The notes under the pieces are model-generated. The model worked only from the letters and a program-made list of their open reading frames with translations, ran no database searches and had not been told where the DNA came from. The translations under genes were made by a program, and so were the position numbers. A stretch of 50,612 nt of DNA from Candidatus Omnitrophota bacterium. GTDB taxonomy: Bacteria; Omnitrophota; Gorgyraeia; 2-01-FULL-45-10. Numbering within the stretch: the first letter of the stretch is position 1; each line of letters begins with the position of its first letter. The stretch is taken from NCBI GenBank assembly GCA_030695905.1, contig JAUYOL010000034.1:1-50612 (forward strand), in the 5' to 3' direction. Positions 39,515 through 48,903 of this stretch are shown here, in pieces.

Positions 39515-41084
39515 ACATTTAATAATCCCGGGATTGGTTTTATTTTGTGCTTTGGCGCTGTGTGCGGCAGAGTCTTTCGCAGACGAAGAGGTTATGGGCC
39601 CCTCGGAAGTCGAAATGGCGGGGCATTCTATTATGGGAGCGAAAGATCCAAACAGTATGCCCGAAGGCGAATTTGTCAAAAATGAGACGGAGCCGGCAAG
39701 GATACTGACCCTGGAAGAATGTTTAAATATAGCGATAAAGAATCACCTGCCTCTAAAAACAGTAAAGAAGAGCGTAAAGTTGGCCCAGTGGAGATTGTTT
39801 GAAGCACGACGTAACCTGCTGCCAAAGGTGGGCGTAAGGATGGAAGAACATAGCGGGCAGATAGGCGGCCGGCGTTTCTACGGAAAAAGCACCGCAGTCG
39901 ATCTTCAACAGACGGCCTTCCACGGCGGCGAGTTTATGTACACTATGATGCAGGCGCAGACAAATCTAAAGATAGTAAATAAAGAATATTCGAGGATTAA
40001 AAACGATCTTATACTACAGGTTAAAAAAGGATATTATACTCTCGCGAAGGCGAAGGAAAATTTTAAATCTCAAGAGGATCTTTCGCGGGAGACTTCAAGA
40101 ATACGTGAAATGGTCATTAAGCAATTTGAATCCGGCGTCGGATCCAGTCTCGAATTTTTAAATGTTTCTTCTCAAACCAATCAGATAAGATTTCAATTTG
40201 TGTCGGCCAAAGGCGATGTAGAGGTAGCGGAGCTTATATTGAAGCAGGCCATGAGCATAGATTCGGGCGCGAGGATAGATATAGAGCCTCCGAACGAACT
40301 TAAAAAGGTGAATATCGATTTTGAAAAAGTTTTGCGCGACGCGCTGGTCCACAGGCCCGAGATGCAGATAAATTCCATGATGATGCAGTACTATATTTAT
40401 GAGAAGAAGATCGCCAATTCGAAGAGTTGGCCCAAAATAGATTTTATAGGCTCTTTTGGTATGGCCAAGGAAGAATATATAGCCAAAGATATGGGAATTG
40501 ACCCCGCGACAGGCACGGTCGACCCGGACCAGAAGATGCTCCAGCAGTGGTATGCGGGTGTAAAATGCAGCATCCCCCTCTGGGGGTCTACCGGCGAGTA
40601 TTCATATACCAAAGAGGTATGGACGCCCGTTGTGAGCGCGTTTCGCGGTACATCTACGATAACCAATTCCTACAAATTTAATTTTTTGGATAACCTTGCC
40701 CAATATTCAGAAAAATATTCCGCGGATGTCGATATGGACAGGGCCCGCCAGGAATTGATAAAGATAAAGCAGGACATAACTCTGGAAGTTAAAGAAGTAT
40801 GCTTTAATTATGAAAAAGCCCTGTTGCAGCTCGATACAGCTGTCAATAAGGTAAAGTACCAGGAAGGCGACCTTGAGCTTGTCAAATTCAGGCGACAGAT
40901 GGATGAGGCGCAGGATTCCAATGTTATAGAAAGCATGATAAAACTAGCGCAGGAGAGGTTCGGGTATGTACAGGCCCTAAGCGATTGCCAGGTAGCTATC
41001 GCAAGCATAAGCAAGGCCGTCGGCGCGCCGGAATACTTTAAAGATATAGAGCCAACGAACGGTAATAACGGTAATAATAAGTGA
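39501..41084 (+). CDS. TolC-family outer-membrane efflux protein
   Basis: The 527 residues begin with a clear signal peptide (LIIPGLVLFCALALCAAESFADE). Two related long-helical halves follow: ILTLEECLNIAIKNHLPLK and LVHRPEMQINSMMMQYYIYEKKIANSKSWPKIDFIGSFG are classical outer-membrane efflux protein signatures, with coiled-coil heptads between them. The protein would form the trimeric exit duct of a tripartite pump. The ATG overlaps the end of the preceding gene. An insert-like segment around residues 330-400 (WGSTGEYSYTKEVWTP...) differs from short family members. The genes after it supply the adaptor and two RND subunits. Confidence 0.92.
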   Translation: MNLYKHLIIPGLVLFCALALCAAESFADEEVMGPSEVEMAGHSIMGAKDPNSMPEGEFVKNETEPARILTLEECLNIAIKNHLPLKTVKKSVKLAQWRLFEARRNLLPKVGVRMEEHSGQIGGRRFYGKSTAVDLQQTAFHGGEFMYTMMQAQTNLKIVNKEYSRIKNDLILQVKKGYYTLAKAKENFKSQEDLSRETSRIREMVIKQFESGVGSSLEFLNVSSQTNQIRFQFVSAKGDVEVAELILKQAMSIDSGARIDIEPPNELKKVNIDFEKVLRDALVHRPEMQINSMMMQYYIYEKKIANSKSWPKIDFIGSFGMAKEEYIAKDMGIDPATGTVDPDQKMLQQWYAGVKCSIPLWGSTGEYSYTKEVWTPVVSAFRGTSTITNSYKFNFLDNLAQYSEKYSADVDMDRARQELIKIKQDITLEVKEVCFNYEKALLQLDTAVNKVKYQEGDLELVKFRRQMDEAQDSNVIESMIKLAQERFGYVQALSDCQVAIASISKAVGAPEYFKDIEPTNGNNGNNK

Positions 41085-41097
41085 GGAGCCCGAAATT

Positions 41098-42387
41098 ATG
41101 AAGATGATAGACATGAATAGCATTAAGGACAAGTTGAATTTTATGAAGAAGTTCGATTTTAAAAATTTTAAATTTAACAGGAAAGCGTTTCTTATAATAA
41201 TAGGTGTGCTTATAGTGCTCACAGTCCTGGTTAAAACTACCACAAATATACAAAAAACGCTTTTTAAAAAGAAAGCTGATATAGCGGCGAAAGCAAGGCC
41301 GATTACTTTCGAAGAGGACGCTACCGCGGTAAAGGCATATAAGATCAAGAGAATGGATTTTAAGGATACACTGCCCGCGCTTGGTAATATAAAAGGGTTT
41401 AAAGAGATAGGCTTAAAGTTTCAGGTGCCGGGCATCATAGAAAGTATAAACTTCGAGGAAGGGGAGAAGATTCAGGAGGGCGACATTATAGCCAGCTTAA
41501 ACCAGAAGGATGCTCTGCTGAAGTTAAAATATTCGGAGATAGAGTTAAGCAAGAACAAAAAATTATTTGAAATAGGCGCAATAAGCTCGCTTAAGATGGA
41601 GCAGTCCAAGCTCGAATATGAATCAGCTAAGAGCGACCTCGATAAAACCAATATTTACGCGGTAAGTAATGGGCTTATGGGGCCCAGAGTTACGGATGTG
41701 GGCAGCTATTTTAATCCAAGCGAGTCAGGCGATAAGGTCGGAATTTTTATAAATGCCGATAAAGTATATGCGGAATTCAATATCATAGAGAAAGATATAC
41801 CTAAAGTGGCGCTGGGCCAAAGAGTGGAAGTATTTGTCGACGCCTATCCCAGCAAGTCTTTTACCGGCACGATAGACAGGATCTCGCCGGTTATAGAGGG
41901 CCGCTCCAGGACCCAGACATTAAAGGTGGAGCTCGACAATAAGGATAATATATTGAAGCCGGGCATGTTTATAAGATCGCTCATATCTACCTATGAAAAG
42001 AAAGACGCTTTGGTTGTGCCGTCTTCAGCGCTGAAGAAGAAGGAAAATGATTATTTCGCGTATGTGATTCACAAAGAAGAGCCAAAGAGCCTGGCAGAGC
42101 CCTCTATGGTCAAAGACAGGAAGAGCCAGAAGCCAAGGGGCCTCTTCGGAATATTTAAAGGCAAAGAAAAAGAAGAGCCAAGGCCTGATTTAAAGATGGC
42201 CAAAGAAAAACCCGCCGAATATGGAACGATAGAAGTCAGGAAGGTAGGCATGGGGTATATGTCCGAGGACCTCGTCGAAATAGATAAAGGCCTTGCCGAA
42301 GATGAGTTGGTGGTAGTAGAGGTCCAGGAAGAGTTCAAGGATAAAGCAAAAGTTGAAATTGCCGAGGTTCAGGAAGGCGTGCTGTAA
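41098..42387 (+). CDS. RND efflux periplasmic adaptor (membrane fusion protein, HlyD/AcrA type)
   Basis: The 429 residues have an N-terminal membrane anchor (FLIIIGVLIVLTVLVKTT) rather than a cleaved lipoprotein signal. The lipoyl-like domain (KFQVPGIIESINFEEGEKIQEGDIIASL), a shortened helical hairpin and the beta-barrel domain (VYAEFNIIEKDIPKVALGQRVEVFVDAYPSKSFTGTIDRISPVIE) follow, then LKPGMFIRSLIST. A Lys/Pro/Glu-rich insert of about 50 residues (near 315-365) interrupts the C-terminal membrane-proximal domain. GAGGAG precedes the ATG by 8 nt. It bridges TolC and the RND pumps encoded next. Confidence 0.9.
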   Translation: MKMIDMNSIKDKLNFMKKFDFKNFKFNRKAFLIIIGVLIVLTVLVKTTTNIQKTLFKKKADIAAKARPITFEEDATAVKAYKIKRMDFKDTLPALGNIKGFKEIGLKFQVPGIIESINFEEGEKIQEGDIIASLNQKDALLKLKYSEIELSKNKKLFEIGAISSLKMEQSKLEYESAKSDLDKTNIYAVSNGLMGPRVTDVGSYFNPSESGDKVGIFINADKVYAEFNIIEKDIPKVALGQRVEVFVDAYPSKSFTGTIDRISPVIEGRSRTQTLKVELDNKDNILKPGMFIRSLISTYEKKDALVVPSSALKKKENDYFAYVIHKEEPKSLAEPSMVKDRKSQKPRGLFGIFKGKEKEEPRPDLKMAKEKPAEYGTIEVRKVGMGYMSEDLVEIDKGLAEDELVVVEVQEEFKDKAKVEIAEVQEGVL

Positions 42388-42389
42388 AG

Positions 42390-45300
42390 GTGAATTTACC
42401 CAGGTTATCGATAGAAAGACCCGTTACCGTCATGATGGTGGTAACGGCGGTCATTATATTTGGAACAGTATCTTTGATGCTGCTCCCGCAGGAACTTTTT
42501 CCTCAGATAGTATATCCGCAGCTTACCGTTGTTACGCCCTATGCCAACGCTGCCCCCGAAGAAATAGAAACGCTTATTACTAAGCCAATCGAAGAAGCTG
42601 TCGGTACGGTAGCGGGAGTAAAAAGAATACAGTCTATCTCCAGAGAAGGCCTTTCGATGGTTATCGCGGAGTTTGGCTGGAATCAGAATATAAATTTTGC
42701 CGCACTTGGAATGCGTGAAAAGATAGACCTTATAAAGGAACGGCTGCCGCGCGATGCCGAAGAGCCGATAGTATTACCTTATAATCCATTTGACAGGCCC
42801 ATTCTTATACTCAGTATTACCAGCTCCGCCGACCGGTCGGCCGTGTCCTTAAGAGAACTCGCCCGTAAGATGATAAAGGACGAGATCGAGAAAGTGGAGG
42901 GAGTGGCTTCGGCGACGATATCCGGAGGTCTTGAGCGCGAAATACAGGTGGATGTGGATCAGGATAAACTTCAGGCGCGCAACATACCCATTCTTGACGT
43001 TTCAAAAGCCGTTTCCAGCGCGAATCTTAATTATCCGGCAGGCACCATTAAGGAAAGCTTCTACGAATACCTTATCAGGACGCTCGGGGAGTTTGAGAAA
43101 GTCCGAGATATAGATGAAATCGCTTTGGGCCAGGGCTCTACGGACGAAGAGCTTTACCAAATGCAGTCCGGCGGGCAGGGTGTAGCAAAAGGGCAGATAT
43201 CTAAAGACAGACGTCTTATATATTTAAAAGATGTGGCTTTAGTGACCGACGGTATAAAAGAGAGGACAAGTTTTTCCAGATACAATGAAAACGAAAATAT
43301 ATCGCTGTCTATTCAGAAGCAGGCCCTCGGCAATACGGTCAAGATAATAAATCGTGTAAAGAAGAAGATAGTCGATCTTAGGGCGGATCTGCCCAAAGAT
43401 ATCAGCATAGCGGTAGTTTATGACCAATCAACGTTTATAAAGAGTTCTATAAACGGTGTGTGGGAAGCGGCGTGGCAGGGCAGCCTACTTGTATTGCTGA
43501 TACTTTTCTATTTCTTAAGAAATATATGGAGCGCGCTTATAGTTACTTTTACAATTCCTATATCGGTAATGGCCACATTTGCCTTGATGTACTTCTCCGG
43601 TGTTTCGATAAACATGATGTCTTTAGGCGGTATCGCGTTTGGAGTAGGCTCTTTAGTCGACGCGGCGATAGTTGTAATTGAAAATATATGCACTCATAGG
43701 GAAAAAGGGGTGGATCCAAAAGAAGCCGCTATTGTCGGCGCTGAAGAGGTCGCGATAGCCGTCGCGGGCTCCGTCCTTACAACAGTCGTTGTATTTTTGC
43801 CGCTTATCTTTGTAATAGGGATAACAGGCCAGATATTAAAGGACTTCGCTCTTACGGTCACATTTTCACTTCTCGTTTCATGGGTCGCAGCCGTAACGAT
43901 AATACCTCTTCTCGCGTCACGGGGAATTAACATATCAAAGGAAGAGCCGAAGGCTGTAAAAGGCTTGCGCAGGATTTATTCGGGGATCAGCGAAAGGTTC
44001 ATCAATAAAAGAGGCAGATATCTTCTGCTTACATTAGTGGTATTTTTAGCGTCGCTTTTGATATTTGCGGTATTGGACAAAGAGTTGATGCCTAAAGTTG
44101 ACCAGAGCCAGTTTGTGATGAAGGTAGATATGCCTGCGGGGACAAGGCTTGTGGTGACCAATGAAATTTCACAGAGGGTCGAAAAGGTACTAGTAGCATT
44201 TCCGGAAGTAGATAGCATCAACGTAACGGTTGGCTCGACGCAGGAATCAACCACGAGAAATGTCCTCGAACGGTTAAGTTCCAATCAGGCGGAAATAGTC
44301 ATTAATCTTAAGACAAAAAGAAAAATGAAAAGCACAGAAATAGTCCAGTTGATAAAGAACAAGCTGGCGAATATAGACTTAGAGGGTGCAAAGATAGAAT
44401 ACGTATTACAGGAGAATGTCTTGGCCGCGGGAATGCAGGCGCAGGCTCCGGTGACCATAGAAATAAAAGGAAACGACCTTAAAGAGCTGGAAAATATAAC
44501 CATAAAAATGCAGGATGCGCTTTCGAAGATAGAAGGTATTTATGGTATAAAGAATAATCTTGCCGAGCCTTCGCCGGAAACGAAGATATATATAGATAAG
44601 GACAAGGCGTCTATGTATGGGCTCTCTGTGTCGGATATAGCGCAGACGGCTATAATAGCGCTTAAGGGCTCGGCAGCCACTAAATTTAAGGAGAAGGGCC
44701 AGGAATACGATATACGCGTACGCTTACGGGAAAAGGACCGCAACAATTTCTCCAAATTGAGCAGGTTGCAGCTTCAGTCTCCTATGGGAATGGGTATTCC
44801 TTTGGGGAGCGTTGCCACATTCGGAAAGGGGAAAGGTCCCAGCGAAATAAGAAGAATTAATCAGGAAAGGGTGGTCTCTGTTTACGCCAACGTTTATAAT
44901 AGGCCGTTAAAAGATGTGTATGCCGACGTAAATAGCGCGATAAAGAGCCTGTCGATACCCAAAAACTATGTCGTTAAGCTTACCGGCGAAAGCGAAGAGA
45001 TGAAGGCGTCATTTGACAGCTTAAGGAACGCCATAATAGCGATCATACTCCTGGTTTATATGATAATGGCCGCTCTCTTTGAATCACTTTGGCAGCCGTT
45101 TATAATAATGTTCACTATACCATTGTCGCTGATAGGCGTGGCGCTGGGGCTTTTTGGCACAGGTACGAGCGTTAGTGTGTATGTTCTCATAGGCGTCGGT
45201 ATGCTGGGCGGTATAGTGGTCGATAACGCCATAGTTCTTATGGATTATATAAATCTTTTGAAATCAAGAGGCATGAGCGACAAAGATGCGGCCATAGCCG

Positions 45301-45527
45301 CCAGCGGCGCGAGGCTGCGGGCGATTCTTATGACCGCGCTTACGACTATCCTGGGCCTTGTGCCCATGGCATTTTTGGGTGGGGAAGGTGCCGAGCTCAG
45401 AAGGCCAATGGCGATCACCGTAATGAGCGGCCTTCTTATAGCCACATTTCTGACCATAGTAGTAATTCCTACTATATATCTATCCTCATCTGAATTTTTG
45501 GGCAGGATTTTCAGAAAGAAAAAGTAA
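42390..45527 (+). CDS. RND (HAE1 family) efflux pump subunit 1
   Basis: It starts at a GTG at 42390, 2 nt after the adaptor stop, with AGGAAGG upstream. The 1,045 residues have the twelve-helix, two-porter layout of AcrB-like pumps: LSIERPVTVMMVVTAVIIFG at the start, PYANAAPEEIETLITKPIEEAVGTVAGVKRI, and GGIVVDNAIVLMDYINLLKSRG in the second half. Helix 4 reads VDAAIVVIEN where AcrB-like pumps have VDDAIVVVEN, so one of the two proton-relay aspartates is alanine. The stop overlaps the next start by one base. It may work as a heteromer with the second pump. Confidence 0.92.
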   Translation: MNLPRLSIERPVTVMMVVTAVIIFGTVSLMLLPQELFPQIVYPQLTVVTPYANAAPEEIETLITKPIEEAVGTVAGVKRIQSISREGLSMVIAEFGWNQNINFAALGMREKIDLIKERLPRDAEEPIVLPYNPFDRPILILSITSSADRSAVSLRELARKMIKDEIEKVEGVASATISGGLEREIQVDVDQDKLQARNIPILDVSKAVSSANLNYPAGTIKESFYEYLIRTLGEFEKVRDIDEIALGQGSTDEELYQMQSGGQGVAKGQISKDRRLIYLKDVALVTDGIKERTSFSRYNENENISLSIQKQALGNTVKIINRVKKKIVDLRADLPKDISIAVVYDQSTFIKSSINGVWEAAWQGSLLVLLILFYFLRNIWSALIVTFTIPISVMATFALMYFSGVSINMMSLGGIAFGVGSLVDAAIVVIENICTHREKGVDPKEAAIVGAEEVAIAVAGSVLTTVVVFLPLIFVIGITGQILKDFALTVTFSLLVSWVAAVTIIPLLASRGINISKEEPKAVKGLRRIYSGISERFINKRGRYLLLTLVVFLASLLIFAVLDKELMPKVDQSQFVMKVDMPAGTRLVVTNEISQRVEKVLVAFPEVDSINVTVGSTQESTTRNVLERLSSNQAEIVINLKTKRKMKSTEIVQLIKNKLANIDLEGAKIEYVLQENVLAAGMQAQAPVTIEIKGNDLKELENITIKMQDALSKIEGIYGIKNNLAEPSPETKIYIDKDKASMYGLSVSDIAQTAIIALKGSAATKFKEKGQEYDIRVRLREKDRNNFSKLSRLQLQSPMGMGIPLGSVATFGKGKGPSEIRRINQERVVSVYANVYNRPLKDVYADVNSAIKSLSIPKNYVVKLTGESEEMKASFDSLRNAIIAIILLVYMIMAALFESLWQPFIIMFTIPLSLIGVALGLFGTGTSVSVYVLIGVGMLGGIVVDNAIVLMDYINLLKSRGMSDKDAAIAASGARLRAILMTALTTILGLVPMAFLGGEGAELRRPMAITVMSGLLIATFLTIVVIPTIYLSSSEFLGRIFRKKK

Positions 45528-48500
45528 TGAGTCTTCCGGAATTTTCAATAAAGCGGCCTATCACGATGCTGATGGTCTATACCATCTTTATCCTTTTGGG
45601 CATCCTGTCTCTTATACAGCTTCCCGTAGAGTTATATCCCAATATAAGCTTTGGAGAGATAAGCATCATAATTCAGGTTCGCGGCGGCATACCTCCGACG
45701 GAAGTGGAGACTCTTGTCACAAAGCAGGTGGAAGAAGCCGTGGGAACGGTGAGCCATCTCGAAGAGATGCTGTCTATATCTAAAGAAGGGGAATCTACGG
45801 TTGTATTAAGCTTTGAGCCTGGTATAGATATGGATTTCGCGGCTCTTGAGGTCAGGGAAAAATTCGCGAAGATCAAAAATAAGCTTCCCAAAGAGATAGA
45901 GAAGCCCATCATAGCGCAGTTTAAACGTTCAGACGTGCCGATAATTATCATCGCGGTAACAAGCCTTAGGCGGACAACGGAAGAGATTAGAAAAATAGTC
46001 GATGAGAACGTCAGGGAGGCGCTTAAGCGAATAAATGGTGTGGCGGATGTTGAAGTAGCCGGCGGCAGAGAACGTAAGATACTTATAGAGGTGGACCAGA
46101 GAAGATTAGCCGCCTATAACATTTCGCTGGAAAGAGTCATATCGACGGTTGGTCTTAATAACCTGAATCTTCTGTCGGGGGAAATGTCCGAAAACAAACA
46201 GAAATATCTTATAAGAACCATAGGTTTATATGCCAGCGTAGATGAAATAAAGAGAATCCCTGTCTCGGCTTTACCCAATGGGACTATGATAAGGCTCAAG
46301 GATGTGGCCACGGTGCTTGATTCTTATCTTGAGCCTACCGGCTATGCCCGTGTTAATGTGCGGCCTGTCGTGAGCTTATATATACAGAAAGAATCCACCG
46401 CCAACACCATTAAAGTAGCCGCTCAGATAGTAAAAGAAGCCGACAGGCTTAAATCAGTTTTACCGTCGGATATCAACCTGGTGGTAACATCAAATCAGGC
46501 GGATTTTATAAAGAAATCCATAGATAATTTAAAGGACTCCCTGTTAAAGGGCGCGGGGCTGATAATGTTGGTCCTGGTATTTTTCCTGATACGGCTTGAT
46601 AGGAACCTTCTTATAATTACAGTCACGCTTCTGGCTGCCACAATGTTTTTACCCGCAAAATTTTTGTACCCTATCTTGATAGGCATGACCATTGCTTCCG
46701 CGTCGATATCAAAAATGAGGCCCGTTCTTATAGTGACATCCGCAATTCCGATATCGATAATAATAACATTCGTATTCATGCTGGTCCTAAAGCTATCGCT
46801 TAATTTTATGACGTTATTTGGCCTGGCGCTGGGCGTCGGTATGCTGGTCGATAATTCAATAGTAGTCTTTGAGAATATACTGAAGCAAAACGAAAAGAAG
46901 ATAGGGGGAATTCCTGCGGCAATAGCAGGAACTGAAGAGGTCTGGGTGGCCATTTTGGCCGGCACGCTTACGCACATATCGGTATTTTTGCCTATGGTAT
47001 TCGTAGGTAATGAAATAAAACTGCTTTATGGAGGGGTTGCCTGGACCGTTACATTTTCGCTTTTAATATCCCTGGTCGTAGCAATAACTGTGGTGCCACT
47101 GCTCGCGTCGCGTATGAAGTTTTCCATAGATGATATACCTAAAGGATACGGCTCGACCGGAGTGGTGGGTATAATGAAGATGCTCTATTCGGCGCAGCGC
47201 AAGGGAGTCGTGTATTTTATGAGGAACCGGCGCATGGTCTTTCTCATAGCCTTTATTGTGTTTGCTATAGCGCTGTTCTTATTCTCCAAGCTGGGAAAAG
47301 AATTTTTGGGCACTACAGAACAGAATAAATTTACAGTGTTTATAGAAATGCCTACGGGAACGAAGCTGGAAGCTACGGATGCGGTTGTAAAACGTGTGGA
47401 AACTCTTATAAAAGAGATACCGGAAGTAAAGACGTTTTCATCCAGGGTGGAGCCGTGGTCGAGCAAGATCTATGTGGAATTGGTGGGGCTCTTGCAGCGC
47501 AAGCGGTCTGTGGCGGAAGTAATAGATAGCCTGCGTCCGAAGGTAGAAAAGATAAGGCCCGCTTTTATATATTTTGAGGAGGAGCAGGAGGTAGGAACCA
47601 AGGAGATTATATTAGAGTTATTTGGATATGATTATGGGATCTTAAGAGAAATAGCTATATCGATGGCTTCGAGGCTCGGCACGATAAAGGGATTTACAGA
47701 TACCAAGATAAGGATGAGGGAAGGCCGCCCCGAGCTTGGGCTAAGAATTGATAGGGCTCGGGCCAGTATATATGATTTAAACGTTTCAGATGTATGCGAT
47801 ATGGTGCACGCTCAAATGAGGGGCTTGAGGGCAACATTATTCCATACCGCATCCAGCGAGGTGGAGACCATAGCGAGAATAGACGAGAAATACAGAAAAA
47901 CATTCAAAGACCTGCGCAAGCTGGTGCTTACAAATAAGAAAGAGGACAATATATTTCTGGAGCAGGTGACAGATTTTAAGTATGGCCTGGGTCCGAGCGA
48001 AATATGGAGAAAGAACAAGACCAGGATGATACAGGTCAGTGCCAACATAGGAAGGACTCCTTTAAGCAAAGCGGCCGAGCTTACGAAAAGCTCTCTGTCC
48101 GACCTGAAACTTCCGGAAGGCTATTTCTACAGGATCGGCGGTAACTACCCCACCATGATCGCCACCCAGAAGCAGATTTGGCCGACGCTTATGCTTGTAA
48201 CGATATTGATATACCTTATTCTCGCGTCACTATTTGAGTCATATTCACAGCCTCTAATCATAATGCTGTCGGTCCCATTGGCTATCATAGGTGTCGTGAT
48301 AGCGCTATACGCGACGGGCAAGTCCGTGGGAATGGGTGTTTTTGTCGGGCTTATGATGCTCGGAGGCATAGTCGTGAATAACGCAATTTTATTGATAGAT
48401 CACGCAAATCAGCTGCGCAAAAAAAGTATAAAATATATAAAAGCGATAATAATGGCATCCCGCGACAGGTTAAGGCCGATAATAATGACCACTCTTACCA

Positions 48501-48691
48501 CTCTTTTGGGGTTACTACCAATGGCGGTAAGCAGCGAAGAAGGGTCTAACCTTTGGAGCCCTCTGGCCATTACTGTCATTGGCGGGCTTATATCATCAAC
48601 AATTCTTACCCTGCTTATAGTCCCAAGTGCCTATATTGTATCGGAAGACTTTAAGGTTTGGTTGGGCAAATTCCTATCCAGAAAAAAGTAG
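45527..48691 (+). CDS. RND (HAE1 family) efflux pump subunit 2
   Basis: The 1,054 residues start LPEFSIKRPITMLMVYTIFILLG and follow the same family plan (GGIPPTEVETLVTKQVEEAVGTVSHLEEM, GGIVVNNAILLIDHANQLRKKS). Helix 4 reads VDNSIVVFENIL, so the second relay aspartate is asparagine. Between helices 2 and 3, where the family usually has a short linker, about 40 extra hydrophobic residues occur (LLIITVTLLAATMFLPAKFLYPILIGMTIASASI). The tandem arrangement with 1-base overlap recalls heteromeric pumps of the MdtB-MdtC type. The substrate is unknown; the TolC and adaptor genes upstream complete a tripartite exporter. Confidence 0.9.
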   Translation: MSLPEFSIKRPITMLMVYTIFILLGILSLIQLPVELYPNISFGEISIIIQVRGGIPPTEVETLVTKQVEEAVGTVSHLEEMLSISKEGESTVVLSFEPGIDMDFAALEVREKFAKIKNKLPKEIEKPIIAQFKRSDVPIIIIAVTSLRRTTEEIRKIVDENVREALKRINGVADVEVAGGRERKILIEVDQRRLAAYNISLERVISTVGLNNLNLLSGEMSENKQKYLIRTIGLYASVDEIKRIPVSALPNGTMIRLKDVATVLDSYLEPTGYARVNVRPVVSLYIQKESTANTIKVAAQIVKEADRLKSVLPSDINLVVTSNQADFIKKSIDNLKDSLLKGAGLIMLVLVFFLIRLDRNLLIITVTLLAATMFLPAKFLYPILIGMTIASASISKMRPVLIVTSAIPISIIITFVFMLVLKLSLNFMTLFGLALGVGMLVDNSIVVFENILKQNEKKIGGIPAAIAGTEEVWVAILAGTLTHISVFLPMVFVGNEIKLLYGGVAWTVTFSLLISLVVAITVVPLLASRMKFSIDDIPKGYGSTGVVGIMKMLYSAQRKGVVYFMRNRRMVFLIAFIVFAIALFLFSKLGKEFLGTTEQNKFTVFIEMPTGTKLEATDAVVKRVETLIKEIPEVKTFSSRVEPWSSKIYVELVGLLQRKRSVAEVIDSLRPKVEKIRPAFIYFEEEQEVGTKEIILELFGYDYGILREIAISMASRLGTIKGFTDTKIRMREGRPELGLRIDRARASIYDLNVSDVCDMVHAQMRGLRATLFHTASSEVETIARIDEKYRKTFKDLRKLVLTNKKEDNIFLEQVTDFKYGLGPSEIWRKNKTRMIQVSANIGRTPLSKAAELTKSSLSDLKLPEGYFYRIGGNYPTMIATQKQIWPTLMLVTILIYLILASLFESYSQPLIIMLSVPLAIIGVVIALYATGKSVGMGVFVGLMMLGGIVVNNAILLIDHANQLRKKSIKYIKAIIMASRDRLRPIIMTTLTTLLGLLPMAVSSEEGSNLWSPLAITVIGGLISSTILTLLIVPSAYIVSEDFKVWLGKFLSRKK

Positions 48692-48790
48692 TAATCAAAG
48701 GCGCTTACCGTTAATATCAAGCTATATTATCTTTTAACAGTACTGATGGTTTTACTAATGTTAAGATTTAAAAAAGTTTAATATTGTGCC

Positions 48791-48819
48791 TTGCCAATGT
48801 TGGCTTTATATGGTATATA
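48791..48819 (+). promoter_or_regulatory. Candidate promoter for the repeat-protein gene
   Basis: TTGCCA (48791-48796), 17 nt and TATATA (48814-48819) lie 85 nt before the ATG at 48904. The -35 overlaps a small inverted repeat GCCAA-TG-TTGGC (48793-48804). The 212-base gap also has the 13-mer TTTAAAAAAGTTT twice (48767-48779 and 48869-48881). These are visual calls only. Confidence 0.4.
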
Positions 48820-48903
48820 TATTAATGTATCAGTGGTGGGTTAATTTTTTTGAGATGTTTATACAATGTTTAAAAAAGTTTTATAAAAAGGTTAAGAAAG
48901 ACC

